Under the pieces are notes generated by a model. The model was not told where the DNA came from and made no database searches. It saw only the letters and a list, made by a program, of their open reading frames with translations. The position numbers were made by a program, and so were the translations under genes. A DNA stretch of 64,000 bases from Rhodopseudomonas sp. (GTDB lineage: Bacteria > Pseudomonadota > Alphaproteobacteria > Rhizobiales > Xanthobacteraceae). This document shows, piece by piece, positions 53,954-63,915 of the stretch (position 1 is its first letter; every line of letters begins with the position of its first letter). The stretch covers positions 1,127,771 to 1,191,770 of the forward strand of contig NZ_JACABA010000001.1 of NCBI RefSeq assembly GCF_013377015.1, read 5' to 3'.

Positions 53954-54876
53954 CTGCTGCTGCCAGAAGTCTGCCGCGGATTCTCTGCGTCGGCATTCCG
54001 GTGCGCGATCTCACCTTCCGCATCGAGGCAGTACCTTCGCGCGGCTCCAAGATTCCAGCCAGTCAGTTCGCCGAAATCTGCGGCGGCAATGCGCTGAACG
54101 CCGCGATCGGGATCGCCCGGCTCGGCGGCATCGCCAGCATCTGCGGCCCGATGGGCGATGCCAATGAGGCCGCCGCGCAATTCATCTTCGCCAAGCTCGG
54201 CGAGGAAGGCATCGACGGCAGCGGCCTCGTGCACATGCCGGGGCTGGTGACGCCGATCTCGGCGGTGCTGGTCGATCCATCCGGTGAACGCAGCATCGTC
54301 ACCTTCCGCGATCCCGCATTGTGGAAGGTCACGCTGCCCAAGGCCGACATTTTGCTCGCCGATTGCGACGCCATCCTCACCGAGAGCCGCTGCGCCAGCT
54401 TCGTCACGCCGCTATGCGCGGAGGCGACGCGGCGCGGCATTGCGGTGGTGGTCGACGTCGACAACGCGATGTCGATGAGCGAAGGGCTGCTGACTGCGGC
54501 GTCGCACCTGATCTTCTCCGCCGACGCGCTGCACGCGACCGCCGGCATCGCCAACGATTCCGACGCGTTGAAAAAGGTCGCGGCGCTGACCCACGCCTTC
54601 GTCGCCGTCACCCGCGGCCCGAAAGGCACGCTGTGGCTCGACGCCCATGGCCAGTTTCAGGAAACCCCGGCCTTCCCGGTCCACACCGTCGACACGCTCG
54701 GCGCCGGCGACATTTTTCATGGCGGCTTCGCGGTCGCGTTCAGCGAAGGCCAGGACCTACCGCACGCGCTGCGCTTCGCCTCCGCCGCGGCGGCGTTGAA
54801 GTGCACCCGCTCCGGCGGCGCCTTTGCGTGCCCGACGCGGGCGGAGGTGGATGCGCTGCTGGCAAAGGCCGGCTGA
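53950..54876 (+). CDS. PfkB-family carbohydrate kinase
   Basis: A 308-aa ribokinase-like kinase. Substrate-side motif FAEICGGNALNAAIGIARLG, and the C-terminal signature VDTLGAGDIFHGGFAVA with the catalytic Asp. The likely start is TTG at 53950, overlapping the nudC TGA (TTGA); no ATG or GTG lies early enough to keep the first strand (RILCVGIPVRDL). Substrate unknown. Confidence 0.85.
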   Translation: MTAAARSLPRILCVGIPVRDLTFRIEAVPSRGSKIPASQFAEICGGNALNAAIGIARLGGIASICGPMGDANEAAAQFIFAKLGEEGIDGSGLVHMPGLVTPISAVLVDPSGERSIVTFRDPALWKVTLPKADILLADCDAILTESRCASFVTPLCAEATRRGIAVVVDVDNAMSMSEGLLTAASHLIFSADALHATAGIANDSDALKKVAALTHAFVAVTRGPKGTLWLDAHGQFQETPAFPVHTVDTLGAGDIFHGGFAVAFSEGQDLPHALRFASAAAALKCTRSGGAFACPTRAEVDALLAKAG

Positions 54877-54918
54877 CGTCTTCAACGAGTGCCGGCTAAA
54901 GTCTTCGGATTCAAATAT

Positions 54919-55044
54919 CGTCATTCCGGGGCGCGAGCAGCGCCAGCTGCGAGCGAACCCGGAATCTTGCGAAATTTGCGATGACCGCTTCGCCGTGCCG
55001 CGAGATTCCGGGTTCGCTCGCAAGTGCTCGCGCCCCGGAATGAC
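54919..55044. repeat. Palindromic repeat, CGTCATTCCGGGGCGC family (copy 3)
   Basis: 126 bp, base-for-base identical as far as I can see to the copy at 55801-55926, including the non-palindromic middle (GCGAAATTTGCGATGACCGC). The identity suggests recent duplication or gene conversion. Confidence 0.92.
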
Positions 55045-55087
55045 TCCTCCAATTAGCTAAGCGAACGCAATCGCACTCAACGAGAGT

Positions 55088-55166
55088 GTAGCCCGGATGA
55101 GCGTCGCGACATGCCGGATTCGGTTGGGCAACATGTCCCGCATGGCGCTTCGCTCATCCGGGCTAC
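55088..55166. repeat. Palindromic repeat, GTAGCCCGGATGAGCG family
   Basis: GTAGCCCGGATGAGCG at the left and CGCTCATCCGGGCTAC at the right, a perfect 16-bp inverted pair with a 47-bp middle. A different family from its neighbours. Confidence 0.88.
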
Positions 55167-55800
55167 AACTACTGAAAAACTCCAAGCCAGTGAGCCCAAC
55201 ACCGCCGCAGCGGCGACACGCTGACGGTCGAACGACCGCCGCCAACGCGGGTTGCCTCGAGAAATTTTCGCGCATACTTATCCCCGCTCCCAAAACCTCG
55301 CTTATCATTCCCTCGCCCTCGCTCATGAGGGGCGCTTCTCGAGGGCGCTCTTGAGGTGGAGTGGGGGTGCGGCGTCCTGCGCGTCGTGGCTCGCAACCAC
55401 GCGTCCGGGAGGTCCTGGGTCACCGTCCGGGCCTACTAAGAGGCTCTGCCACTGGTTAGTTGGCTGGACGCGGGACAGGTGAACGGCGGGAAATCCGCCG
55501 GGATCAGCGGTGCGTCGGCATCGCGCCTGCCCCCGGAAGCACGGTCCCGGGTCCCCAAATCCCGCGATGGAGCGCCGCAAGGCGTGCGCGGTTCGGGCGT
55601 CGCCGTCGCAGGCGATGCGCGGGTCGCGCCACTGAACAAGGTTGCGCCTTACGGCGCTCCGTCCCCCTCAAGGGGCGAGGGGGCAACTAACAGCTCCCCT
55701 CGCGCATGGCGCGCGAGAACGCTGGCGTGTGGCTGTTTGACATTTGCATCGGAAACCCGCGCGCACACGCAGTGCCAGTTGACGACTCCAACCCAAAATT
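55167..55800. other. 634-bp block without a supported gene
   Basis: Open frames here are Arg/Ser/Pro-rich and match no family. From about 55350 to 55680 the DNA is GC-rich and contains many short self-complementary stretches (GGCGGGAAATCCGCC, GGTCCCGGGTCCCC). This segment reminds me of a block recurring in Bradyrhizobium relatives, unverified. It may be a structured RNA or an old insertion. Confidence 0.5.
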
Positions 55801-55926
55801 CGTCATTCCGGGGCGCGAGCAGCGCCAGCTGCGAGCGAACCCGGAATCTTGCGAAATTTGCGATGACCGCTTCGCCGTGCCGCGAGATTCCGGGTTCGCT
55901 CGCAAGTGCTCGCGCCCCGGAATGAC
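55801..55926. repeat. Palindromic repeat, CGTCATTCCGGGGCGC family (copy 4)
   Basis: A direct-orientation duplicate of 54919-55044. It ends 9 bp before the cupin gene stop. The two copies bracket 756 bp and could recombine to delete it. Confidence 0.92.
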
Positions 55927-55935
55927 CGCCGAGAC

Positions 55936-56370
55936 TTAGCGTGCCGGCGACCAGTCGGGCGGCGCCAGTTCGAATGTCGCGAAGTCGAATCCGGGCGCCA
56001 CGGTGCAGCCGACCAGGGTCCAGTCGCCGGTCGAGGTGGCGGCCTGCCACGTGTGCGGCGGCACGATCGCCTGCGGCATCTCACCCGCGGCGAGGTCGGG
56101 ACCGAGCCGTAGCGTACGCTGCCCGTCGGCATCGGCGATCTGCAGCGCCAGCGCGGCGCCCGCGTAGTAATGCCAGACCTCGACCACGTCGATGCGGTGC
56201 CAGTGCGAGCGCTCGCCGAGCGCGAGCAGGAAATAGATCGCGGTCGAGGCGCTGCGCCCGGTCGCATCGACGCGGGAATCGCGAAACGTCTCGCGAAAAT
56301 GCCCGCCCTCGGGATGCGGCTTGAGATCAAGCCGGGCGATCATCTCGGCAGCGGTGGGCATGGCCGGCAT
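55936..56370 (-). CDS. Cupin_5 (DUF985) family protein
   Basis: A 144-aa double-stranded beta-helix protein. Motifs: LDLKPHPEGGHFRETFRD, STAIYFLLALGERSHWHRID and VGCTVAPGFDFATFEL, typical of DUF985. The conserved His residues suggest a metal site. Function unknown. It shares one base with the gloB stop. Confidence 0.85.
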   Translation of the reverse strand: MPAMPTAAEMIARLDLKPHPEGGHFRETFRDSRVDATGRSASTAIYFLLALGERSHWHRIDVVEVWHYYAGAALALQIADADGQRTLRLGPDLAAGEMPQAIVPPHTWQAATSTGDWTLVGCTVAPGFDFATFELAPPDWSPAR

Positions 56371-57137
56371 CAGGCGTTGTTCTTGCGCTCGCGGATCTCG
56401 CCGAACACTTCGGCGGCGCTGTTGCCGGCGAGGCCGACGGCGGCCGCGACCTCCGGCACGTCGGCGCGCAGGAACACATTGGCCTTCTTCTCGTCGCCGA
56501 GCAGTGTCGGCACCGTCGGCTGCCCGGCCTCGCGCTGATCTTCGACCTGGCGCGCGCGCGTCAGCAGCGCGGCGTTGTCGGGCTCGATGGTGAGGGCGAA
56601 TTTGACGTTGGCGACGGTGTATTCATGGCCGCAGTAAAGCCGATAGTCGTCCGGCAGCGCGCGCAGCTTCAGCAGCGACTCCCACATCATCGGATAGGTG
56701 CCCTCGAACACCCGGCCGCAGCCGATCGAGAACAGCGTATCGGCGGCGAACAGCGCCCGGGCCTCGTCGAACACATAGCTGACGTGATCGAGGGTATGGC
56801 CCGGGGTTTCCAGCACCCGCGCCGCCAAGGCGCCGACCTTGACGGTGTCGCCCTCCTGGACCCGCAGATCGACCAGCGCGATCTTGGCATTGGCGTCGTG
56901 CGGCGCAACGACGCGGCAAGCGTATTTCTGCTTCAGTTCGGCGACCCCGCCGACATGATCGCCGTGGTGATGCGTCACCAGAATATCCGTCAGCTTCCAG
57001 CCTTCGCGCTCCAGCGCCGCGATGATCGGCCCGGCTTCCGGCGCGTCGATCGAGGCGGTCGCCCCGGTTTCGGTATCGTGGACCAGATAGCCGAAATTGT
57101 CGGACAGGCAAGTGAACAGTCGAATTTCGGCGGCCAT
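56370..57137 (-). CDS. gloB: Hydroxyacylglutathione hydrolase (glyoxalase II)
   Basis: A 255-aa metallo-beta-lactamase-fold enzyme of methylglyoxal detoxification. The metal motif THHHGDHVGG is intact, with PGHTLDHVSYV and CGHEYTVANVKFA following. Upstream of and touching the cupin gene. Confidence 0.94.
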   Translation of the reverse strand: MAAEIRLFTCLSDNFGYLVHDTETGATASIDAPEAGPIIAALEREGWKLTDILVTHHHGDHVGGVAELKQKYACRVVAPHDANAKIALVDLRVQEGDTVKVGALAARVLETPGHTLDHVSYVFDEARALFAADTLFSIGCGRVFEGTYPMMWESLLKLRALPDDYRLYCGHEYTVANVKFALTIEPDNAALLTRARQVEDQREAGQPTVPTLLGDEKKANVFLRADVPEVAAAVGLAGNSAAEVFGEIRERKNNA

Positions 57138-57267
57138 AAGTTCTCCATCGGTCGGAATTGAACGGCAACGCTAACACGCCTGTGCCTGAAATATGGGGTC
57201 AGGCCTGGGGCGGCAAGCGACCTCGGTGCTTTGGCGGAACATCCGCGGCCATGATAGAACCGATTCC

Positions 57268-58032
57268 ATGACAATAGACGTGATCGACCTGCGCGATTTC
57301 TATTCCAAACGCCTCGGTGTGGTGGCGCGGCGGATCATCAATCGCGGCATTCAGGCGCGCTGGCCGGACGCACGCGGCCAGCGCGTGCTCGGGCTCGGCT
57401 ATCCGACCCCCTATCTGGGGCTGTTCCGCGAGGACAGCGAACGCTGCATCGCCTTCATGCCGGCGGCGCAAGGCGTGCTGAAATGGCCGACCGCCCGCGC
57501 CACGCTATCGACGCTGGTCGAGGAACACTCGTTGCCGCTGCCGGACGCCGCGGTCGACCGCATCCTGCTGGTGCATTCGCTGGAGATGTCCGACGATCCG
57601 GAAGGGCTGTTGCGCGAGGTGTGGCGGGTGCTGGCGCCGTCAGGCCGGCTGCTGGCGATCGTTCCGAACCGCCGCGGCGTCTGGGCTCGTACCGACAACA
57701 CGCCGTTCGGTCACGGCCGGCCCTATTCGCGCTCGCAGATCGCGCAATTGTTGCGGCGAACCTGGTTCACGCCGGTAGCGTGGGGCGAAGCATTGTTCGT
57801 CCCGCCGATCGCGCAAGGCTGGCTGTTACGCTCGGCGCCGGCATGGGAGCGAATCGGCGGCGCATTGTCGCTGCCGTTCGCGGGCGTCCATGTCGTGGAG
57901 GCGACCAAGCAGGTCTCTCGCGCGATCCCGGTGCGTCGCGAACGCACCCGGCTGATCCCGGCGCTGGACCCGGCACTGGTGCCGTCGCCGATGCAAACCG
58001 ACGACGGCGATATCCACGTGCTGCCGCGCTGA
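57268..58032 (+). CDS. Class I SAM-dependent methyltransferase
   Basis: A 254-aa protein with a slightly atypical SAM motif (VLGLGYPTPYLGLF in place of the usual glycine-rich loop), the central DRILLVHSLEMSDDPEGLLR and the strand VLAPSGRLLAIVPNR. It resembles Methyltransf_11 proteins that sit beside gloB in alphaproteobacteria. Substrate unknown. Divergent from gloB. Confidence 0.8.
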   Translation: MTIDVIDLRDFYSKRLGVVARRIINRGIQARWPDARGQRVLGLGYPTPYLGLFREDSERCIAFMPAAQGVLKWPTARATLSTLVEEHSLPLPDAAVDRILLVHSLEMSDDPEGLLREVWRVLAPSGRLLAIVPNRRGVWARTDNTPFGHGRPYSRSQIAQLLRRTWFTPVAWGEALFVPPIAQGWLLRSAPAWERIGGALSLPFAGVHVVEATKQVSRAIPVRRERTRLIPALDPALVPSPMQTDDGDIHVLPR

Positions 58033-58056
58033 GCGGCGCGACGTCCCGGCGCGCGA

Positions 58057-58854
58057 TTACTCGTTGCCGGGATTGAAATCGTCGCCCGGTGCAGCCGGTG
58101 CAGGCAACCCGTCCGGACGCGGAGCGTGCGGCCGACGCCGACGCCGCGGCGGGAACCGCTCGCCGCCGCTGCCTTCGAATGCCGCGGGGCTGATCTGCGG
58201 CTGCGGCCCGGTGATGAACGAGGGCAACCGATCGACGCTGTCGGTTGCCGGAATCACCGGTTGCGGCTGCGGCTGAAACTGCGGTTGCGGCTGTGGACGG
58301 GGTTCACGATGTTCGCGGTGTTCGCGGGGCTGATGCTGCTGCTCGCGCGGCTGATGCTCACGGGGCTGATGCTCGCGCGGCTGGTGCTCACGCGGCTGAA
58401 ATTGCGGCTGCTGCTCGCGCTGCTGTTCGCGCGGCACGAACGGCTGCGGCGGCACCGGGACCAGGCCCGGCTCGGCGCCGAAATTCGAATAGCTCTCGCT
58501 GTCGTCGTCGCCACCGCCGTCGTCGGGCATTTCATTTTCGGTGCGCTGCTGCGGCAGGTTCTGGCGAAACTGCTCCTGGGCCGCGGCGATCAGCCGGAAG
58601 TAGTGCTCGGCGTGCTGATAATAATTCTCCGCGGCGACCGGGTCGCCGGAGCTGCGCGCGTCGCGCGCCAGTTGCACGTATTTCTCCGCAACATGAGAGG
58701 CGGTGCCGCGAATTTTGATATCCGGTCCGTTCGACTCGAAGACCCGGGTCATCGGGTTTTGGCCGCGCCGATTGTTGCTATTATTGCTGTTATTGTTGCT
58801 GTTGCTATTGTTTCGGTTTCGCAGCCGCTTGTTGTTATTCTGACCGTTTCTCAT
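58057..58854 (-). CDS. DUF4167-family protein
   Basis: A 265-aa protein. It opens with an Asn/Ser-rich tract (NNNKRLRNRNNSNSNNNS), followed by the DUF4167 core (FESNGPDIKIRGTASHVAEK; ARDARSSGDPVAAENYYQHA). The C-terminal half is low-complexity, with REHQP/REQQ and PQPQ repeats and an Arg cluster (FPPRRRRRPHAPR). The family is widespread in Rhizobiales; the Arg and Asn tracts suggest nucleic-acid or ribosome association. Confidence 0.85.
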   Translation of the reverse strand: MRNGQNNNKRLRNRNNSNSNNNSNNSNNRRGQNPMTRVFESNGPDIKIRGTASHVAEKYVQLARDARSSGDPVAAENYYQHAEHYFRLIAAAQEQFRQNLPQQRTENEMPDDGGGDDDSESYSNFGAEPGLVPVPPQPFVPREQQREQQPQFQPREHQPREHQPREHQPREQQHQPREHREHREPRPQPQPQFQPQPQPVIPATDSVDRLPSFITGPQPQISPAAFEGSGGERFPPRRRRRPHAPRPDGLPAPAAPGDDFNPGNE

Positions 58855-59296
58855 GTCTTACCTTTTTACCAACCCCAGATTGATGTCGCATGGCCGCGCT
58901 CGACGCAGGACGCGTCGCGCCTGTCCGAATCGCTAGCTCAACTCCGTACCGATGTTGTCGTACGTCGCGTTCGACAAGACGCGTTCCCCAACCGCCAGCG
59001 AGCACCGTGCCGCGCCGGCCGGACCAAATATTGAACCCGTCAGAACAGGCTCAGGTGCTCTCGCGTGAGTTCTTCAAGCGTATTATCAGACTTTCGTTCG
59101 CTTCGCGGTCACCAGCGGCGCAGCTCTCTCAGCCATCGCGCTCGCTACAACCCGCCAGTTGGAACCTTTCAATCAGGGGCTTCTCGCTCGAGAACGCTGG
59201 TCTTAGCCCGCAACATATGCGGGGCCAGCCACCCTGGACCATGTCTTGAGCGGAACGTAGTCGCTCTGAGACGATATTCCAAGTGATTTCTTGCAA
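58855..59296. other. Intergenic region before the DUF4167 gene and after prmC
   Basis: About 440 bp with no supported gene; it must hold the DUF4167 promoter and the prmC terminator region. I saw no clear hairpin, repeat or consensus promoter. Confidence 0.5.
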
Positions 59297-60196
59297 TCAG
59301 TTCCGGCTTTTGCGCGACAGATGCCGCCCCGTCACGGCCCTGGAAATGCCCGACAGATCGGGCTTTGCCGGTTCCGCAATGATTAACCCTGCGGCCGCCA
59401 TCAAGGCCATGACATCCTCGCTCTGGCCCTGCCCGACCTCGACCACCAGCGCGCCGCCCGCCGCCAGCAGTCGGGCCGCGTCGGGGACGATTCGGCGATA
59501 GGCGTCCAGGCCATCGTCGCCGCCGTCCAGTGCCCGCAGCGGATCGTGGTCCCGGACCTCGACCGCGAGCGCGCTGATCTCGCTGCTGCGGATATAGGGC
59601 GGGTTGGAGACGATCAGGTCGAAGCCCCCGGGAAGCGCCGCGCAAAAATCGCAGGCGACGAAGGCCGTGCGGTTCGCCAGTCCAAGGCGGCCAGCGTTCG
59701 CCCGCGCCGTCCGCAGCGCCATCAGGCTGATATCGGTGCCGATGCCGAACGTGTTGGGCAGCTCCGATAGCAGCGCCAGCAGAATCGCGCCGGAGCCGGT
59801 GCCAATGTCGGCGATCAAGGCGTCGTCGCGACCCGGCTCACCGCGCAGGATCTCGAGCGCCACCTCGACCACGGTTTCGGTATCGGGCCGCGGGACCAGC
59901 GTGTCGGCCGACAATTGCAGCGGCAATCCCCAGAATTCCTTGGTCCCAAGAATCCGCGCCACCGGCTCGCCGGCCAGCCGCCGCCGCACCAGCGCCTCCA
60001 GCCGATCCGATTCGTCCGCCGTCAGCACCCGCGCCGCCGCGACGATCAGGCCGGTGAGATCGAGACCGAGGACCGCGCCGACCAGCAACCGAGCGTCGAG
60101 TTCGGCGGATTCAATTTGCTCCACCTTGAACTGCGCGGTCAGCGCGCGGCGCGCGGTATCGACGGAGCTTCCGGCGAACCGACCGTTAGAACTCAC
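59297..60196 (-). CDS. prmC: Peptide chain release factor N5-glutamine methyltransferase
   Basis: A 299-aa enzyme (HemK) that methylates the GGQ glutamine of release factors. It has the catalytic NPPY ([11 protein letters not shown]), SAM motif [14 protein letters not shown] and the [10 protein letters not shown] segment. Its ATG overlaps the prfA stop by 4 nt, the conserved prfA-prmC pair. Confidence 0.95.
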   Translation of the reverse strand: MSSNGRFAGSSVDTARRALTAQFKVEQIESAELDARLLVGAVLGLDLTGLIVAAARVLTADESDRLEALVRRRLAGEPVARILGTKEFWGLPLQLSADTLVPRPDTETVVEVALEILRGEPGRDDALIADIGTGSGAILLALLSELPNTFGIGTDISLMALRTARANAGRLGLANRTAFVACDFCAALPGGFDLIVSNPPYIRSSEISALAVEVRDHDPLRALDGGDDGLDAYRRIVPDAARLLAAGGALVVEVGQGQSEDVMALMAAAGLIIAEPAKPDLSGISRAVTGRHLSRKSRN

Positions 60197-61278
60197 GCCG
60201 CATTGCCCTGGGCGGCGAGCTGCGCGGCCTGGTGCTCGGTGGTCAGCGCGTCGACCAGCTCGCCCAGCGCCTCGCCGGCGATCACCTGCGGCAGCTTGTA
60301 CAGGGTCAGGTTGATGCGATGGTCGGTGACGCGGCCTTGCGGAAAATTATAGGTCCTGATCCGCTCCGAGCGATCGCCGGAGCCGACCTTTTCCTTGCGC
60401 TCGGCGGAGCGCGCGGAATTGATTCGCTGCTGCTCGGCGTCGTAAATCCGCGACCGCAGGATGTTCATCGCCGAAGCGCGGTTCTTATGCTGCGAGCGGC
60501 TGTCCTGCATCATCACCTGGAGCCCGGTCGGGATATGGGTGATGCGGATCGCCGATTCGGTCTTGTTGACGTGCTGGCCGCCGGCGCCCTGCGCCCGCAT
60601 GGTCTCGATCCGCAGATCATCCGGCTTGATGTCGACGTCGACCTCCTCGACCTCGGGCAACACCGCCACGGTGGCGGCAGAGGTGTGGATGCGGCCTTGC
60701 GTCTCGGTGTCCGGCACCCGCTGCACCCGGTGCACGCCGGATTCGAACTTCAGTTTGGCGAAGGCGCCGCGACCCTTCACCTCGGCGATGATTTCCTTGA
60801 AGCCGCCCATGGTGCCCTCGGAAGCCGAGATCACCTCGACGGTCCAGCCCTGCAACGCGGCGAATTTCTCGTACATCCGGAATAGGTCGCCGGCGAACAG
60901 CGAGGCTTCGTCGCCGCCAGTGCCGGCGCGGATTTCCAGCACGACGTTGCGGTCGTCCATTGCGTCCTTCGGCAGTAGCGCGACGCGGATCTGCTGCGCC
61001 AGCTCGTCGCAATGGGCGTCGAGCGCGGCGCGCTCGGCCTCCGCCATCGCGCGCATGTCGGGTTCGGTGTCCGGGTCCTCAATCAGCGCGTCGATGTCGC
61101 CGAGTTCGTCGCGCACCGCCCGATACGCCTTGACCGCCTCGACCAGCGAATTCAGCTCGGCGAGTTCGCGGCTCAGCTTCACATAGGTTTCGGCGCCGAG
61201 CTGGCTCTGCAACTGCGATTCCAGCGAGGCGTGGTGCGCCAACAGAACGTCGAGTTTGGCTTCTGGCAATGTGGACAT
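60193..61278 (-). CDS. prfA: Peptide chain release factor 1
   Basis: A 361-aa factor that reads UAA and UAG. The catalytic [15 protein letters not shown] is intact; the codon-reading PxT tripeptide is PDT ([15 protein letters not shown]), normal for alphaproteobacteria. Between ptsP and prmC. Confidence 0.97.
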   Translation of the reverse strand: MSTLPEAKLDVLLAHHASLESQLQSQLGAETYVKLSRELAELNSLVEAVKAYRAVRDELGDIDALIEDPDTEPDMRAMAEAERAALDAHCDELAQQIRVALLPKDAMDDRNVVLEIRAGTGGDEASLFAGDLFRMYEKFAALQGWTVEVISASEGTMGGFKEIIAEVKGRGAFAKLKFESGVHRVQRVPDTETQGRIHTSAATVAVLPEVEEVDVDIKPDDLRIETMRAQGAGGQHVNKTESAIRITHIPTGLQVMMQDSRSQHKNRASAMNILRSRIYDAEQQRINSARSAERKEKVGSGDRSERIRTYNFPQGRVTDHRINLTLYKLPQVIAGEALGELVDALTTEHQAAQLAAQGNAA

Positions 61279-61326
61279 CAGAGATCTCGAATCACGAAAT
61301 GCGGGGAGCGGGCGACAGCAGCGTCG

Positions 61327-63594
61327 CTACAATGAAAGCCCCTCGGCCTCGGCGAATTCGGCCAGTCTCTTCCGGATCGAGACGCTGCCGGAGGGCGCAT
61401 CGAGCAGTTGCGCCATCACGTCCTCGGCCTTGCGGGCATCGAGCTCGAGAATCATCGCCTTCACCGGACCATGTGCGATCGCCGACAGCGACAGCGAGTG
61501 GTAGCCGAGCCCGATCAGCGCCAGCGCGCCGAGCGGCTGCGAAGCCATCTCGCCGCACAGCGACACCGAGCGCTGCGCCGCCTTGGCCTTCCGCACAATG
61601 TCGCGCAACGCCCGCAGAATCGGCGCCGACAGCGTGTCGAACCGGTCGGAAACCTTGGCATTGCCGCGATCGACCGCGAACAGGAACTGGAACAGGTCGT
61701 TGGAGCCGACCGAAATGAAATCGACCTTCTTCAAGAGTTCGTCGAGCTGGTACAATAGCGCCGGGACCTCGACCATGGTGCCGACATCGACGCGCTCCGG
61801 CAGCGTGTGGCCGTGCTGGCGCAGATAGGTCAGTTCGCGCTCGACGATGGTCTTGGCGGCGTCGAACTCGGCGACTTCCGAGATCATCGGAAACATGATG
61901 CGCAACGCGCGGCCGCCGCCGGCACGCAGCAGCGCGCGAATCTGGCTGCGCAGCAAGCCCGGCCGATCCAGCCCGAGGCGGATCGCGCGCCAGCCCAGCG
62001 CCGGATTCTCCTCGACCACGGTCTCCATATAGGGCAGCGCCTTGTCGCCGCCGATATCGAGGGTGCGGAACGTCACCGGCTTGGAGCCTGCGGCGTCCAG
62101 CACCGCGCGATACAGCGCCAGCTGGTCGCTGGAACGCGGCAGGCTCTGGCCGATCATGAATTGCAGCTCGGTGCGGAACAGGCCGATGCCCGAACTGCCG
62201 GTGTCGTCGATATGCGGCAGATCGATGATCAGACCGGCATTGATCATCAGGTCGATCGGCTGGCCGTCCCGGGTGACGCAGGGCAGATCGCGTAGCGCCG
62301 AATACTGTGCCTGGCGCCGGGCGCGGAACCGCACCCGCTCGGCATAGGCGGCTTCGACTTCGGCGGAGGGGCGGACATAGATCGAGCCGGAGGTGGCGTC
62401 GACGATGATCGGGTCGCCCGGATCGGCGATGCCGACCGCGTTCGGCACTTCGCCGATCGCCGCGATGCCGAGCGCGCGCGCCACGATCGAGACGTGGGAA
62501 TTGGCGGTGCCTTCCTCGAGCACCAGCCCGCGCAGCCGCTTGCGATCGTAATCCAGCAGCGCCGCGGGCCCCATCGAGCGCGCGATCAGGATGGCGTTGT
62601 CGGGCAATTGCTCGCGCGACGGCGCGTGATTCTGTCCGACCAGTTGCCGCATCAGGCGATGGCCGAGGTCCTCGAGGTCGTGCAGCCGGTCGCGCAGATA
62701 GGGATCGGTGGAGCGCAGCATCCGGGCGCGGGTGTCGGACTGCACGCGTTCGACCGCGGCCTCGGCGGTGAGGCCAGTGGCCACCGCCTCGTGCAGCTTG
62801 TGCGACCAGCCGTGGTCGTTGGCGAACATCCGGTAGGCTTCCAGCACGTCGCGGTGCTCGCCACTCTCGGCGACATCGCCGCGCTCCAGCATGCGGTCGA
62901 GGTCGGCGCGCAGCTTAGCCAGCGCGGTGTCGAGCCGCTTGATTTCCTTCGGCAGGTCCTCGGCAATGTAATTGGTGATGACGACGCGCGGTTCGTGCAG
63001 CACCACATGGCCGAGCGCGATGCCGTCGGCGAGGATGGCGCCGGTCTGGTGGATCGAATGCCGCGCCGCGGGCTCGGCGCCGGGCTGCGCCAGTGCCGAC
63101 AATTCGCCCGAGGCGATCATCTCGGCGAGCACCATCGCGGTGGTCTGCAGCGCCTCGACCTCTTCCTCGACATAGGTGCGTTTGGCGCGGTTCTGCACCA
63201 CCAGCACGCCGAGCGTGTTGCCGGCGCGAAGGATCGGCACCCCCAGGAACGAGTGATAGATTTCTTCGCCGGTCTCCGGGCGGAACGAAAACGCCGGATG
63301 GCTCTGGGCGTCGGACAGATTGAGCGGGGTGGCCTCGGAGGAGACCAGACCGACCAGGCCCTCATGCGCGGTCAGCACGGTGCGGTGCACCGCCTCGCGG
63401 TTCAGGCCCTCGGTGGCATAGAGCTCGAGGGTGTTGTCGACCCGCAGCACATAGGTCGAGCACACCTCCGCCACCATGTTGGCGGCGATCAGCACCACGA
63501 TCTTGTCGAGGCGTTCCTGAGCGGAGACCTGCTCCGCCATGGTTTCGCGGAGCCGTCTCAGCAAGACGCGGGGGCCACCCGACGCGCTCCGCAT
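61327..63594 (-). CDS. ptsP: Phosphoenolpyruvate-protein phosphotransferase PtsP (EI-Ntr)
   Basis: A 755-aa first enzyme of the nitrogen PTS. An N-terminal GAF domain (about residues 20-165) precedes the EI domains, with the phospho-His in EEGTANSHVSIVARALG and PEP-site motifs GIGLFRTELQFM and LCGEMAS. ATG 63594 is chosen: upstream in-frame sequence is not family-like. Upstream is lysC, the usual order. Confidence 0.93.
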   Translation of the reverse strand: MRSASGGPRVLLRRLRETMAEQVSAQERLDKIVVLIAANMVAEVCSTYVLRVDNTLELYATEGLNREAVHRTVLTAHEGLVGLVSSEATPLNLSDAQSHPAFSFRPETGEEIYHSFLGVPILRAGNTLGVLVVQNRAKRTYVEEEVEALQTTAMVLAEMIASGELSALAQPGAEPAARHSIHQTGAILADGIALGHVVLHEPRVVITNYIAEDLPKEIKRLDTALAKLRADLDRMLERGDVAESGEHRDVLEAYRMFANDHGWSHKLHEAVATGLTAEAAVERVQSDTRARMLRSTDPYLRDRLHDLEDLGHRLMRQLVGQNHAPSREQLPDNAILIARSMGPAALLDYDRKRLRGLVLEEGTANSHVSIVARALGIAAIGEVPNAVGIADPGDPIIVDATSGSIYVRPSAEVEAAYAERVRFRARRQAQYSALRDLPCVTRDGQPIDLMINAGLIIDLPHIDDTGSSGIGLFRTELQFMIGQSLPRSSDQLALYRAVLDAAGSKPVTFRTLDIGGDKALPYMETVVEENPALGWRAIRLGLDRPGLLRSQIRALLRAGGGRALRIMFPMISEVAEFDAAKTIVERELTYLRQHGHTLPERVDVGTMVEVPALLYQLDELLKKVDFISVGSNDLFQFLFAVDRGNAKVSDRFDTLSAPILRALRDIVRKAKAAQRSVSLCGEMASQPLGALALIGLGYHSLSLSAIAHGPVKAMILELDARKAEDVMAQLLDAPSGSVSIRKRLAEFAEAEGLSL

Positions 63595-63915
63595 GTGCCG
63601 ATATCTCCCCTGCCAGGCCGGCGTGCCCGGACTCCGCAGCGCCGACGCTAAGCCTCGAAAAAACAACTGGTTACGTCTTAGGCCCGATGCCCGCCCCGGC
63701 AAATAGCCGAATCGGATGCCGCACCCTGATTCGGTGCGGAAATCGGCTGCAAAGGTCCCGCAATGCAGCAGAAAACCGGGCCGAGCCGGCACGCCGCAGG
63801 CGACATCCCGTTCAGGCCGTATAGCGAATCGAGGCTCGGTTTGCCAAGCAAAACGCCTGCCAGCGGCGGCGGCTGCACGTCCGCCGTCGGCCCCTTAAAT
63901 GATTGGTATCTTATT
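63595..63915. other. Intergenic region between lysC and ptsP
   Basis: About 320 bp with no supported gene. It probably holds the ptsP promoter. No consensus promoter or hairpin stood out. Confidence 0.5.

Noticed and set aside
55479..55925. 148-codon open frame in the gene-less block
   Set aside because: It runs through a repeat copy and has no ribosome binding site or domain.
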